Assembly (NCBI GenBank): GCA_003586115.2
Contig: QVOM02000073.1
Coordinates: 51,067,712 to 51,131,711, forward strand
Direction: 5' to 3'
DNA length: 64,000 nucleotides
Source: Salvator merianae
Taxonomy: Eukaryota > Chordata > Lepidosauria > Squamata > Teiidae
In this document: one piece after another, positions 10,830 to 22,865 of the stretch
Layout of the letters: every line of letters starts with the position of its first letter
Numbering within the stretch: the first letter of the stretch is position 1
Made by a program: the position numbers and the translations under genes
Notes under the pieces: generated by a model
Told to the model about the DNA's origin: nothing
The model's input: the letters and a program-made list of their open reading frames with translations, nothing else
Databases searched by the model: none

Positions 10830-13800
10830 AGCCAGCCCTGCATTACTGTGGATATATTGAACTTGTGAGAGCATGAGACGTGCAACTCTGGGGCAATGCA
10901 AAAGATACGAAAAGAGGACAGAAAGGAGAGGAAAACAGATAAAAAAGGAGATTTTTTTGTTTTATACTTTCAGTTCTCTCCTGGTAACTGGTAGGCAGAG
11001 CATAGGATGGCAGAGCAGAAGCCTTTGCTGGAATACCTGGTCTCCTTAAGAATAACTAGTTCTATATGACCATAAGTCATAAACAACCCAGGAGTTCAGA
11101 AACCATATAGATAGTCCAGAAAGCAACTATGCCAAATGTGAGAGCAAAGAGTAAAACACAATAAAAGTCCAAGGTCAAACTCAGCATAATCCAAGCTAAG
11201 GTAACTAATTGGTGCAAGTTCAGCATGGACATGCTGGTGATCATAAGCACATTTCTAGTCTAGAGAAGGCAAGGCAGGAAATCAAGGACCCAGGAATACC
11301 AGGATAATCCAGAGCATTAACAAAAGATCCATGAGACCAAACCACAAGGACCTGATACATCCAGAATTTCATTGGGTACCAAACCAGCTCTAGATACACC
11401 GGACCAAAGACTTAGGACTCAGAGGTCACGTGTCTGCATGGTATTCAAAATGTCTTGGAGGGGCTCTGAAGTCTGCTGTCTCCACAGCACCCCATGCTGA
11501 CAGGATGTGTGGGTGCATTGAGGGACTTCAAACCCCTTCAAGTCACAAAAACATCAGTGCATGAAAAGCAGCTCTGAAGCAGCATCTCATGGACTGAGCT
11601 AAGCCCTGGTCCTAGTGAAATGGGCCGCCCATGCAGGCCTTCGCATCTGTGCATGGACGGTGAGGAGGCTGTACGAGACTTCACAAGAGCAGCCTCAGGG
11701 ATGGGAGTGCAGCCATCAAGTCTCTTTCTGAGGCTGCCTGAACCCTGGGGGAAGCCTGATCCAGCACTGAGGCTGGCGTTGGGGACACACCCAGAGGGTT
11801 TTTGTTACTGTGACCTTCAAGGCAGATGGTGCTAATAAGCCAGATGTGTAACTAACAAGCTGCTGCCATCACATGGAGGAAACCAGCCAGTTGACAGTTG
11901 ACAGCTTCAGCACCAGGTCCTGACAGCCTGTTTTGTTGAGAATGTTCTTTTCCATGGCTCTTAACCTTTCCAACTGGGATTGCTTCCAGCTTTTTCCATG
12001 CATAAACTAGAGATTCCAATCTGCTCAACGTTCTAAGTCAAGAGACTTTTTGTAGCTACTGGGGGAGGGAGGGGCCACCCCTAGGAGCCCAATTAAGAGC
12101 TTGATATTTTATTGACACTAATAGGTGCAAAATCACGTAGGGATGTTCTACTACAACTAATTGGTGACTGGAAAGTGAAAGGAGGAGAAATGGTGCACTT
12201 TCCGACTGGGTAGAAGGGAGATGCTTTGGCAATTTTGGTGCCCATAGCCTATGCAGAGAGTTGTAGCAGAATCCAGGAGAAGTTCAATGTTTCCTTATGG
12301 GAACCCTAGAATCTTTCCGCTTTGGTATAGTCAGACACCGGGAGTCTTTGCTTAAGCAGGAAGTCAGAGTGGGGCCAAAAGACATGCATGCTGTGGAGAG
12401 AAGCTAGAAGTTCCTAATTTCTAGTTTAAAAGGGATCTCCTTTATACTCAAAGAGTCAGAATTACTTAAAGGGATCTTGCTGAAATAAGGGGTTTTACCA
12501 ACATGTAGAGTCTTTGGAAATCTGTGGTGTATAAATGCAATAAATAAATAAATAAACAAACCATAGCTAGGATGGATCAACAGTACACTGCTCTGATTCG
12601 TAGTTTCCTTGATTAGGGTTTTCTTTTTTATTATGTTTTCACCCTGATTGAGTTTCCTCTATATTGTAATTACCAGACAACAAGCTATCTTTTGCTTACT
12701 CCTTAGACAATATTAGACCTGTGTGAGCTGAGCTGTTGCAGACATCTGTCCCTTATAGGGGGAGGAGAAAGATTGAGGTCCTTTGACTAAGCATCTCCAC
12801 TACTGTCTGCCTCTGTTGGGAGTCTAATTCTTGGGTGTGCCTACCTGTTTCCCACATACAAACCAACCTGGCAGCAGAATCTGCTGAGTTGTAGGACTTT
12901 GTGCTTTGTCCAGCACAGGGTCCCAAAACTCACATTTTCCAGAGGTTCCGCAATATAAATCCTTCAGAGTAACAAATGTAGTGGTTTATTTGGACACTAC
13001 AGAAACAAGGATGGCCAGTAAAATAAGAGAGTGGGACACAGTGGGAGAGTGTATTTCAGTTTCACTCATCTAACCTGGACAGCAAGACTGCCAAAATCAC
13101 AGTGCCTCAAACCCACAGGCCAACTTTAATACATTTCTTAATTGGGTTTTAGTAACTTCAGGAGATTGCTTACTTCACTCTGGTGTTGTACGTGATCATT
13201 CACTGCAGGTGAAAAAAAAACACCCTCATTGATAAAGTTATGACCCTGTTATTACCTCATAAAAATGCCTGGAAAGCAAACTGGTTAAATTGGATGAAAT
13301 CACTTGAAAACTATTCATTGCTGTGCTACTTGTGTTGCTGTGGGATAAATGCAATCAGTGAAAGTACCAGAACAGATTAATAGCCTAGCTGGAAATAGAG
13401 CTCAGCCAACCATATACGTAAGCATTATGGAATAGGTCCACCTAAATATCTTTCTGTCTAAAAACCTTTTTGCAGACTTCAAGCCCACTTTGAATGTAGC
13501 CTGTTCTTCAGTGAGCTTACACCATGTTCTTCTGTTGCATACCACATACTTTGCAAGCATAGAAGCAATGCCATGTGTAAACAAAGCCAGGGTAAGATAT
13601 ATTGACCTAGTGACAAGAGGGATATTTTGTGATGATTTCCTGCTAAGTTCATTCCATTGAGTGAGGTGCCACAAAATAATAATAAAAAAGCATGTCACTA
13701 TTTAGACGAGCTAGTGTACTTTTTCTGATAGTATTTTAGGAAAAAGGTAATGCACATTCCTCCCCCTCCTTAGGTGTTTTGGCCTTCTCAAGGCCTGAGA

Positions 13801-15647
13801 GGTAAAGGCCAGATATCATCACACCATGCGGTGCTGGCCTCCAAATGGAGAAATGATAGAAAAGTTATTTGCCATGTTGGGAGCTGACACAAGATGGAGT
13901 AGGCCCCAACAGGCCCAGAAATGTAGTGACACATGATGATGCCATGTGGTACAACACGGCAACCTCTAGTGTCCTGCTTTCTGAGGCCTAGAAAATGTCA
14001 AAGAACCTCAGGAAAAGCAGGAGTTCCCCAGTAGAGGCTTTTAACTTGTTCCTAGGGGGTTGGTAAAGACATGCTATCACACCTTAACACTGTCCCCTTA
14101 TAGTGTGTGTGCAACTCTTCAGAATAATTTGGAACAGTATTTTGCATGCCCCTCAATGAGAATAATTTAACCACCACAAGCTCTTCAAAAGAAAAAGAGG
14201 ATATAGATATTATAAATGAATGAATGCTTATCCTCTTTTCTATAACTACTTGCTTTAAAATGCATCCTTAATGATGAACTGCCGCTCCAATCTACTTTAA
14301 AAAATTTGCTCCTTTTCTCTTACCTAGTACATTAAAGAGGCACTTGGAATCCTTGGGTGCTTGTGTTGCTGCTTGGCAGATGGGTAGCAGTGGCGCAGGC
14401 AACTTACCTTGCTCATGTGCAGCGGCGGCCCGTGCCTTTAAGGGCAGGTGTTCGTGCGAGTGCCATGGCCGTTCATGGGGGCTCCGTGCCTCCGTAGTGA
14501 CACAGCAGGTCGCCTAGCACGGGCCACCGCTGCTCATGCGTGTCCAGACCTATTAAGGAATGCACAGAAATATGGCCAACTTCTGTGGACATTTTCTGTA
14601 TTTTCCTTAATGGGACTAGGCAGAAACTTTGAAGCTGGGGAACTTTCATTCCACAGCTTCAAAGTTTGTGAGATTAGGTGGCATGGAACATGCAAATATA
14701 GTGGCACCCACTTCCAGGGCTGTCCCATCAGACATATTTTTCCTCCATTGTTGGGAACTCAGCCTTTGATTTGGATGCCTTTGTTCGAGCTCCCTGAGCT
14801 GCATTTTGATCCACTGATGTTGCTGTATATGATCAAGTCCTTTGTGGATGCCCACACACATTTGAGCAAAAGAGATTTTTCATAGAGTCTTGGCATGTTT
14901 TGAACATTTCATTGAATAACCTCTTATGCCCTCTTATGCCTTCTGTAAGAGGGAAATTTGTCTTCCCTCCCCCTTCTTACACACACAAACTGCTGCTCAT
15001 AGTTGTATAAGTGGGACTGAAGTATTTAAAAAACAGTGAAGGCAAAGCTGGGTGGCTGCTCATGATGAAAGCCCACTTGGGCCAACCCAAGCTTGAATAG
15101 AGCAGTTTAGTCTAAATCAGCTGCCTGCCTAGAAGTCTCTGCCATGTTCCTCCAATCTCATATTTTACTTCCCAATATCTATACTTGCTTTTGCTGCAGC
15201 CCCGCAGCTACACACAGGTTCCCAGTGGGGCAGTTGGCTCTGTGGTTTGAAAGTTTGTACTAGGCATGTGTGCTAGGCAGTCTCTGCACACTCCAAACCT
15301 CCAAGGCAAGTAAAGAGTGGCTTTGCATGAAATTAGAGTGAATTATGCCAACCCTCTCTGATTCCGTCTTGGTATGTGGAGGAACCAATCGCTATCAAGG
15401 TGGGTCTGCTCCTGCCAAAATGAATGAGTGAACATGTTCAGCTTGCACATTATATTGAGGATGAAAGTGCAGCTTGGGGAGATAAAAGTGAGGCTTACAA
15501 CCTCAGCCTCACCCTTCTCTTCCACTCTGTGTTGACTGGAGTTCCAATACATGGTAGTTTATAAGACCTGGACTTTGTTCACATGCCCTCTCCACCTTGA
15601 GATGGGTGGCATGCAAGCAGCCACAGGGTGATGTAGGCAGCAAGTAC
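10830..15647. other. non-coding stretch; local hairpin and (ATAA)n tail
   Basis: No exon is supported. An (ATAA)n run at about 12538-12556, preceded by TATAAATGC, looks like the tail of an old SINE or L2 element. A GC-rich patch lies at about 14385-14540. A perfect 14-bp hairpin (14624-14637 with 14654-14667, 16-base loop) sits inside a 145-codon frame at 14448-14885 whose translation resembles no known protein. I treat that frame as chance. Confidence 0.45.
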
Positions 15648-16915
15648 CATAAGAACATAAGAACATAAGAGGAGCCTTGGTGGATCAGGCCACAGCCCAT
15701 CTAGTCCAGCATTCTGTTTCACACAGTGGCCGACCAGTTGCTTCTGGGCATTCTCAAGCAGAACGTAAAGGCAAAAACTTCACCTGCTCTTGACTCCCTG
15801 CAAATGGTTTTACAAACATCCTGCCTGCCTTTCCAACCTGGAGGTAGTACCTAGGCATCCATTCTAGTAGCCATTGATATACCTGACCTCCATGAATCTG
15901 TCCAATCCCTTCTTAAAGCTGTCCAGGATGATGGCTGTCACCACCTCATCCGGTAATAAATTCCACAGACTGACAACCCTCTGGGTGAAAAAATACTTCC
16001 CCTTGTCAGTCCTAACTCTCCTACCCATCAGCTTCAGAGAGTGCCCCCTGATCCTAGTGTTGCGTGTGTGAGAAAAAAAACTTCTCTCTATCCACCTTAT
16101 GCATACCACGCATGATTTTATATACTTCAATCAGGTCTCCTCTTAAACGCTGCTTTTCAAGGCTGAATAGGCCAAGACATTGCAGCCTAATTTCATAAGG
16201 AAGATGTTCCAGCCCCTTGTTCATTCTGGTTGCCCTTTTTTGCTCCTTTTCCAGTTCCACAATATCCTTTCTGAGGTGAGGTGACCAGAATTGTACACAA
16301 TATTCCAAGTGTGGCATCACCATAGATTTGTAAAGAGGCACAATGACACTTGCCGACTTGTTTTCTATTCCCTTCCTTATTACCCCTAGTATTGAATTTG
16401 CTTTTTTCACTGCCACTGCACACTGGGTTGACACCTTCATTGAGCTGTCTACCAGAACCCCAAGATCCTTTTCCTGGTCTGTCACAGAAAGTTTGGCCCC
16501 CATCAGTTTATAGGTGTAATTGGGGTTCTTTGTCCCGATGTGCATCACTTTGCACTTGCTAAGACTGAAGTGCATTTTCTACTTCGTTGCCCACTCACCC
16601 CATGTCAAGAGATCCCTGTGGAGCTCTTTAGAATCACTTTCAGTTTTTACTACCCTGAACAATTTAGTGTCATCAGCAAACTTTGCTAACTCACTACTTA
16701 CCCCTGTGTCGAGATCATTTATGAATAAATTAAAAAGCAGGGGTCCTAATACTGAACCTTGCAGGACCCCACTTTTCACCTCTTTCCACTCTGACAACTG
16801 ACCATTTATTCCTACTCTCTTTTTCCTGTCCTTAAGCCAGTTACCAATCAAGGACAGGACCTGTCCTCTTATTCCATGACTGCTGAGTTTATTCAGGAGT
16901 CTTTGATGATTGCTA
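15648..16915 (-). mobile_element. CR1-type LINE, 5'-truncated, tail type (ATGTTCTT)n
   Basis: A non-LTR retrotransposon copy read on the minus strand. It keeps the C-terminal half of the reverse transcriptase, including FADDTKLFRVV (16648-16680) with the catalytic aspartates intact, and the downstream thumb-like region ending in LWNLLPDEVV. The 3' end is the CR1-style short tandem tail, here a repeated CATAAGAA on the plus strand at 15648-15670. The 5' boundary near 16915 is judged from where RT similarity stops. Confidence 0.9.
15864..16915 (-). pseudogene. CR1 reverse transcriptase remnant
   Basis: The frame from about 16915 down to 16054 is interrupted by one TAG near 16577-16579, just before MHFSLSKCKVMHIG. 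A frameshift follows at a run of A residues around 16073-16080, after which the reading continues in another frame (TRIRGHSLKLMGRRVRTDKG) down to 15864. With only one stop and one frameshift over about 1 kb, the copy is decayed but not ancient. It cannot encode an active enzyme because the 5' half, endonuclease included, is missing. Confidence 0.85.
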
Positions 16916-17603
16916 CCAACCTGAAGCAGGTGCACTTCAGCTCTCATGAATAAAAAACCCAGCTGGACTTCCTGTGGAAGACTCAAGAAGGTACTGTTTT
17001 TGCTCCTGTGTGAGGTGGGATCTCTACCTCTGTCACCTTATGGCTCTCCATGCAGGGGGAGGTGACTCCCTTAAATGAAGCACTTCCGGATTGATTGGGT
17101 TACTGGTTGCGTGCTTCTGTCAGTAGTTGGTTTGGCTCAGGGAACAGTAGGTGGTGGTGGAATCATTTGCTCACCTTCCTAGTATCCTGGAGGGGTGTCT
17201 TGTGCACCTGAGGGGATGAATCCTAAGACCTTATAAGAAACAAGGAGTTGAAGTAACAAGGTTATGCCTATGAATCAAAAATTAACATGCCTGAAGTAGG
17301 AATCATAAATATACACATTTTCATAGGAGAGGTTAGAAATCTATACTGTTAAATCAGAAATTAAAAACTCAAGTAGTTGGCAAACTTATCTGATGCAATG
17401 AATCAACATACAAATGGTTTATTCTCTAATCTGTGTTTTTGCAGATAGGAAAAAGACATACAACTAAGAAAATAAACACAGAATTATATATTACAATTGG
17501 AGCATGTAATTATATAATTGCTAAGTTTGCTGCTAGTAGGAAACTGAACCCAGGCTGCTTCTAACTGCCTACGGTTTGGAGAGATAGGCAGTGCCTCTAA
17601 AGG
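16916..17603. other. non-coding stretch, nothing recognised
   Basis: No coding frame or transposon motif that I can name between the CR1 copy and the next CR1 tail fragment. Confidence 0.5.
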
Positions 17604-17744
17604 CCATTTGCAGGGACTCAAGAGCAGGTGAAGGTTTTGCCTTTGTCTTCTGCTTGAGAATTCCCAGAAGCAATTGGTGGACCACTGTGTGAGACAAGAT
17701 GCTGGATTAGATGTCTGATCCAGCAGTGATCCTCTTATGTTCTT
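17604..17744 (+). mobile_element. CR1 3' end fragment, same family as 15648-16915
   Basis: This plus-strand fragment matches the 3' untranslated region of the CR1 at 15648 after reverse-complementing that copy. Shared blocks are TTTGCAGGGACTCAAGAGCA, TTCTGCTTGAGAATTCCCAG, GGACCACTGTGTGAGACA and the terminal CTCTTATGTTCTT. It is only 140 bp, typical of severe 5' truncation. Confidence 0.8.
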
Positions 17745-18539
17745 TGGGGGGGACAGCACTTAACATTGTGATGTGGGTGGTGATATCATGCCCCTCAGTG
17801 GGAGCAGGTCTATGCAGTTATAGTACAACTTTAGGAATATAGCAGATCTTTAATGAAGCCTAGAAAATATGGTCACCAAAGTTTTGTTTTGTTTTTTTTT
17901 TTCCCCAAAGTTAGCCCAGGACATTCTTTCTGCCTGCAGTTTCTCTTTCCCTTCCCCCAGGGTTGGTGCCAGTCAAGGTAATTAATATCTAAGATCAGCC
18001 AAGATATTCTGGCATCTGATGCAGATAATTCTCCAATCACTTCTTTCCATCTTAGCACTTAAAATCCATCCAGTATAAACAAAGGACAAACTAACTATTT
18101 GAATATGAGATGAACTGCTTAAAGCAGCAACCTTACTGAGCCTAATGGGAAAAAAATAACTCCTTATATGGAAAGATCAGGCTTTCCATATAAGATCCAT
18201 ATAAAGATCAGACTGGTTTGGGAGGCCAAAGTCAAGAAACCATTTTCAAAAATGGGACTTTGTTCCCCAATGTTTGAAAGTGGCAGGGACTAATAAACTT
18301 TTCTCTGTTACACCCTGGGCAAAATAATCAAATCTGCTCAGAACTGAACACTGCTATTGCTGACAGTTCTAGGGAGAACGCAGGGGCATGATCTTGCCTT
18401 TTTGTTATAGATCAGTTTCAGTTGTTGTGAACTGATGACGTGGCCAAGCTGTTTTCAGGAATGCACCTTACCACCTGCTCTTGATCCTTGCTCATTTTGG
18501 TTAATAAAATTGTGTGGTGTGGGCTTGACAGGTTAGATC

Positions 18540-19200
18540 TAGCATGGGATCAATGCCTCTTTTCAGGATGGGAATGCCACCTGTGCTTAAAGAAAGCCTC
18601 TTTGGATTCTATTGTTCTGAATAATTACCATCCAGTTACAAATCTTCTGTTTTTGGGCAAGGTCCTAGAGAGAGTGGTGGTGGCTCAATTGCAGGCACAC
18701 ATGGATGAAATGGATTATCTAGACCCATTTTAATCTGGTTTCAGGTCTGCCCACAGTATCAAGATGTATTATATTGGAGCAACTATGGTGACTCGGTTGC
18801 ACTGTTCTTCAGTGACTCCAATCCTATGCCTGCTGTAGATTCCAAAAAGTCGTCATGGGGACATTTTGTTCCTCTTCTTGAGAACTCACTTGGTTTCCAC
18901 AGGGATCAATCTTATCCTCCATGCTTTCAATATTTACATGAGACCACAGGAAGAGATCAACAGAGGATTTAAAGTGCAGTATCACTAGTATGTGGATGAC
19001 ACTCACCTCTACATCTCAGTTCCATCTGGGTCAGCCATACTCTCCAGGAACTATCAGGTTTGGAACTTGGGACTGTTTCTGGATATTCATCTTTCACTTA
19101 AGCTTAAAGTGATTGCAATGGCAAAAGGACCCTATGCCCAGCTGTGAGACTCCCTCTATTCCCACTTGAAACAAAGAATCTGTTCTTAGTTGGAAGTATC
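18540..19200 (+). mobile_element. L2-type LINE, internal reverse transcriptase part
   Basis: The translation around 18600-18733 reads LNNYHPVTNLLFLGKVLERV and then QLQAHMDEMDYLDPF, the N-terminal palm region typical of L2 reverse transcriptases. Near 18963-19035 another frame gives YVDDTHLYISVPSGS, containing the catalytic motif C. Around 19060-19130 NLGLFLDIHLSLKLKV matches the next conserved block. Several frameshifts and a deletion between blocks make it a pseudogene. Confidence 0.8.
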
Positions 19201-20394
19201 TTTTTTTGCAAGACAGAGAGGAGTCAAGACTGAAAATTGCTAAGACATAGGATTTCAGGGTATGTCAGACTAGTGTTGAGGGTTACATTCAAGGCAAATT
19301 TGAAATTGGGGGGACAAATATGAAATAATAAAATACTCCTTACCCCATATCCAAGCCTATAATTATGTGCCCCTTCAACAGACAGGAGAAAATCACTCTC
19401 GGGATGCTTCACTGCTTGAATCGAGTTGAACAGGGAGTTCCTCTTCCAGTGAGACCCTGTTATGCAGGGTGATGTGTAAGACTCACAGGAACCCATCAGC
19501 CAATCAGGGAGGAACACCAGCAGTGACAGCAGTGCCACCATTATCATAGCAGAGCAGAGAGCAGAAGAGAGGCTGCTGCTAAAGAAAGCTGCAGCCAGCA
19601 GCAGCAAGCGATGCCTTGCCAGCAGCCAGGCAGAGTTTCCTGCTTTGAGCTCAATTCTAATTAAGCAAATCTTGCAGAAGGAAGCTGAAACTGAAACTAA
19701 AAAGAATACTCCTATCCTGCCTTCTTTAGAAATATACTTAAAAAGCACAGTAGTCTTATGGTAATGCAGAGTGGGAAGAGACATGAGTTTCAATCTTCTA
19801 CTAAAAATGAAATTCTTTTAAAAAATATTTTGTTTGCAAACAAAAAGCCTGGGAGTTAAGGAGTTAAGCCAGAGGAAACTGCATCAGCAAAGAGGAGGGG
19901 ATTTCCTACCCAGTGCCCAATCAGTAAGTACCACCCCTTGAAGTCATGGTAGGTAGCCTGTTGAAGTGAATAGGCTGCACTTCAGGTAAGCTTTGAGCCG
20001 TATATTTGAGTAACGAGTTTGTAAAGCTTTTTTTGTGTGTGTACCTAGGAATTATTTGTTCATTTATACTCAGGCAGTTTTAAAAATCCCAGTATGATCA
20101 TACCTTCAGTTCTCCTGGACAGATATAGGTCACATCAAAGTACTTAGTACATATGCGAAACAAAAGATTGCATATCAAAGAACATAGGGCATTTCACCCC
20201 AGATTTAACTATAGTGGCCTTAAGATAGAGATACAGGTTTGCGAACATTCACACTTCCTGGAATTCACAGACATTCTTGCATCAGACATTTGGCCAAATG
20301 GAGAGGACAATGAGACCCACCTTAACCTATGACTGGGATGTCAGCATCCAAAGGGAGCTAACACCAGCTCAGATTAATTAGGCAACAGAAGCTA
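19201..20394. other. 1.2 kb of unassigned DNA separating two L2 segments
   Basis: The L2 blocks on either side are in the same order and orientation, so this stretch either inserted into the L2 or replaced part of it. It has no visible terminal repeats or target duplication. A 189-codon open frame on the minus strand (19224-19793) has a hydrophobic centre but no motif I recognise. The underlying DNA contains CAG/GCAGCAG-rich words near 19570-19630 that create the hydrophobic run. I treat it as a chance frame. Confidence 0.4.
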
Positions 20395-21075
20395 TTTCTT
20401 GATGGAAACTGTCTGGTTGTAGCGATCTATATCACACAGATCTATTTGATCAAAAGATTAGATTACTGTCTTTGAATATCACCTTTGAAGATGCAGCTAG
20501 TTCTACATGCTGCAGGTATAGACTGCTAGCTGGGGTAAGTGGCCATGCCCATATCACTCTAGTTCTTAAAGACCTGCCCTGCCTGCCAGTTCATTTCCAG
20601 GTCCAATTCAAAGTTCTAATATTAACATTTAAAATCTTAAATGCTTGAATCCTAAATATCTGATAGTTCACCTCCTCCCATATAGTCATGCCTGCCAGTT
20701 AAGATCATCTGCTAAAGCTGTCCTAATACTTCCATCACTGCATGAAATCTATGGAGCTGCCACCAGAGAGGGGGCTTTTTCAGTGGTGGCCCCCAGGCTG
20801 TGGAACAACCGTCCCCCAGAAGTTCACTAGGTGGACACCTTAGATATTTTCTGGCAACTCTTTAAAAAATACCTGTATAATTTTGCCTTTGTTGTTTACT
20901 GGGTTTTCCTTCTTGACCTCTTTCTTACCACACTCTTTCTGTATCTGTTTATATTTTTAACTTATGTCTTTCATGGGTTTTTAATGCATTTTTATATTTT
21001 GATTTGTTCATTTTTCTCTTCCTGTTCTTGTTCACCATCCTGAGACTTATGTAATATGGCAGCATAGAAATCTTA
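20395..21075 (+). mobile_element. L2-type LINE, 3' part
   Basis: The frame around 20645-20830 reads YLIVHLLPYSHACQLRSSAK and ends with GAFSVVAPRLWNNRPPEVH, the well-known C-terminal signature of L2 LINEs. Upstream near 20445-20520 the block for the preceding RLDYC-type motif is visible in decayed form. The 3' end near 21030-21075 (CACCATCCTGAGA, then GCAGCATAGAAAT) fits the L2 3' untranslated end. Probably the same element as 18540-19200. Confidence 0.85.
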
Positions 21076-22089
21076 CAGACTTATGTGAGTTAGTCTGGGT
21101 CTGTGTTCCATACAATAAAAAAAGCACTACTGAGTTGGCTTAGAAACGGCTTAGAGATCGTTCGCAGATGGGATTGTTTACATGACAGTCTGCTCCTTTC
21201 CCCTTTAATGAACATTTCTTGGCTAGAAAATGGGGGGTTAGAAATGCGATGAAAATATCAGTGCTACACATTACCATCTTTAAGGCACTTTCAAGCCACT
21301 CTTTTGCTATGTGTGAATGCAGCCTTGGTTGTGCATTACTGTATCTGGTTTTTTTCCCCCCTAGAAACCATTTTTCAGTCTAACCATGTTTATGTTTCTT
21401 CTTGACTGAGCTTTTTTGCCCTTAATGAATTGAACAATGGAAGAAGGAAAGCTTAAATGAATTGTATTAACAATTTTCCATTGGAATAAGTTAAAAAAGA
21501 GAAGGAATGAAACTCTTGTTTCCCACAGTGAATTATTTATTATTGTTGTCAGTGTAAGTAAGATCCATTTGTTGGGCAAACTAGGAAAAGGAGGAAAATG
21601 TTAATTTGCAGGGTTCTTTCCATCACTCTGCCACTTTATGAACCTGTCTCTACCTTGTTGACAGGAGCAACAAATCGAATGGTTGGCGTGGCAGTTCATC
21701 TCTGTCCCGTGAACAAAGCTTTTTACAAAAAAAATGGAAAGATGCATTGCATGAGGGAAAATTGCAAATACTGAATGTGTTTATTAGTGGTCAAAGCACA
21801 TCTCTTTAGTAGCAGGAACACTGAGTATGTGATTTTTCTGAAGGCAAATAATTATTAGTATTTATCTGGCTCAATTTAAATACATTATTTTAGTTAACTG
21901 GTCATATAAAAGATATATGCAATTTCTCTTTGATGACTCATTGTGAGGTGGTTCCAAAGCCCATAATGCTAATGCTAACTGCTGAAAAATGAGTCCAGCT
22001 GAATTCAATGGAATTTTCCTTCAGGGAAGCAAGCATAGGATTCAAGTTTAAACACATATTTCTGCACACTCTCTTTTAAAAAGGTCCTC
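21076..22089. other. non-coding stretch, nothing recognised
   Basis: AT-rich DNA. A short block near 21990-22045 (GAATTCAATGGAATTTTCCTTC) resembles a common reptilian repeat tail, but it is too short to assign. Confidence 0.45.
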
Positions 22090-22230
22090 TGGTGACACAG
22101 TAATTAAGAGCTCTAGGCTAAAACTAGGAGTCTTTCAGTTTGAATCTCCACTCTGGCATGGAAGCTCATTGGGTCTTCCCATCTGTGGGTAAATAGCCTC
22201 ACTGTCTTGGGAAAGGTAAGGTTGAAGTTA
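22090..22230 (+). mobile_element. tRNA-derived SINE fragment, second family
   Basis: The AGCTCTAGGCTAAAACTAGGAG head followed by a degenerate B box (AGTTTGAATCTCC at about 22138) and CACTCTGGCATGGAAGCTCA matches the layout of a common squamate tRNA SINE. The start and 3' tail are degraded. Confidence 0.55.
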
Positions 22231-22469
22231 AGGAAGTAAAACTCTGACACAAGATCCAGAGTGGAGCCTCTGAGACAGTCAAATGGGTCTCTGGACATCC
22301 CTCTAGCAGTTCCTGCAGCCACCCCAGTGCCAAATGTTGAGTTTGCACACTCTTGGATTACCCTGGCAAGGTTGAGAAGGAAATTATGGTGTCCAGGCAA
22401 CTTAGACCACCTTCAGATGATGAGAGGAAAGTGTGGGATCTTGTTTAGATCCCTTGCCAGTCAGCAGGG

Positions 22470-22865
22470 TGAAATTGTGGGCCAAGCCCAGGCCCTTACC
22501 TTGTCTGGCATTTACTTCTGTGATGGTGCAATGGGTACTTCCAGGTATCTTGACGGGGCAAAATATAAGGAAGTGCAAAAGTGCCAGCCACCAAGCTTGT
22601 GTAGTGGACCTTTTCAGCCTGGTTTTGCCCCTGCACAGGCATAGTGGCCACTTTCAAGAAGATGGATCCCAGGAACAAGCATCCAGATAAGGTAAGCCAT
22701 ATCACTATTTTGGGAAAACCCAGGTTGGGAGTTCTTTTTTCCTGGAATAGTGACATTTCTGGATTTCACCCCTATGTCCTGAAGCAATGCTGGGATTGCC
22801 ACAGATGCATGCCGCAATACCAATATAGTGACGGGACAATCCCAGATTTTAGGCCCTGTAAGGGC
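22470..22865 (+). repeat. dispersed repeat family D, copy 2
   Basis: Aligns with 2225-2570 as described there: TACCTTGTCTGGCATTTACT near 22497, the CCACTTTCAAGAAGATGG block near 22649, and GGGATTGCC ... CAGATTTTA near 22792-22854. Overlapping short frames on both strands reflect composition and are not conserved in the other copy. Confidence 0.6.

Noticed and set aside
14448..14885. 145-codon plus-strand frame
   Set aside because: Low-information composition, a hairpin inside it, and no resemblance to any family I know.
15648..15675. Short tandem repeats as a microsatellite or CRISPR-like array
   Set aside because: The repeated CATAAGAA is the CR1 3' tail, and there are no spacers. No CRISPR array exists in the window.
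19224..19793. 189-codon minus-strand frame with a hydrophobic middle
   Set aside because: The hydrophobic run reflects CAG/GCA-rich DNA read in antisense. There is no recognisable domain, and the locus is within an interrupted L2.
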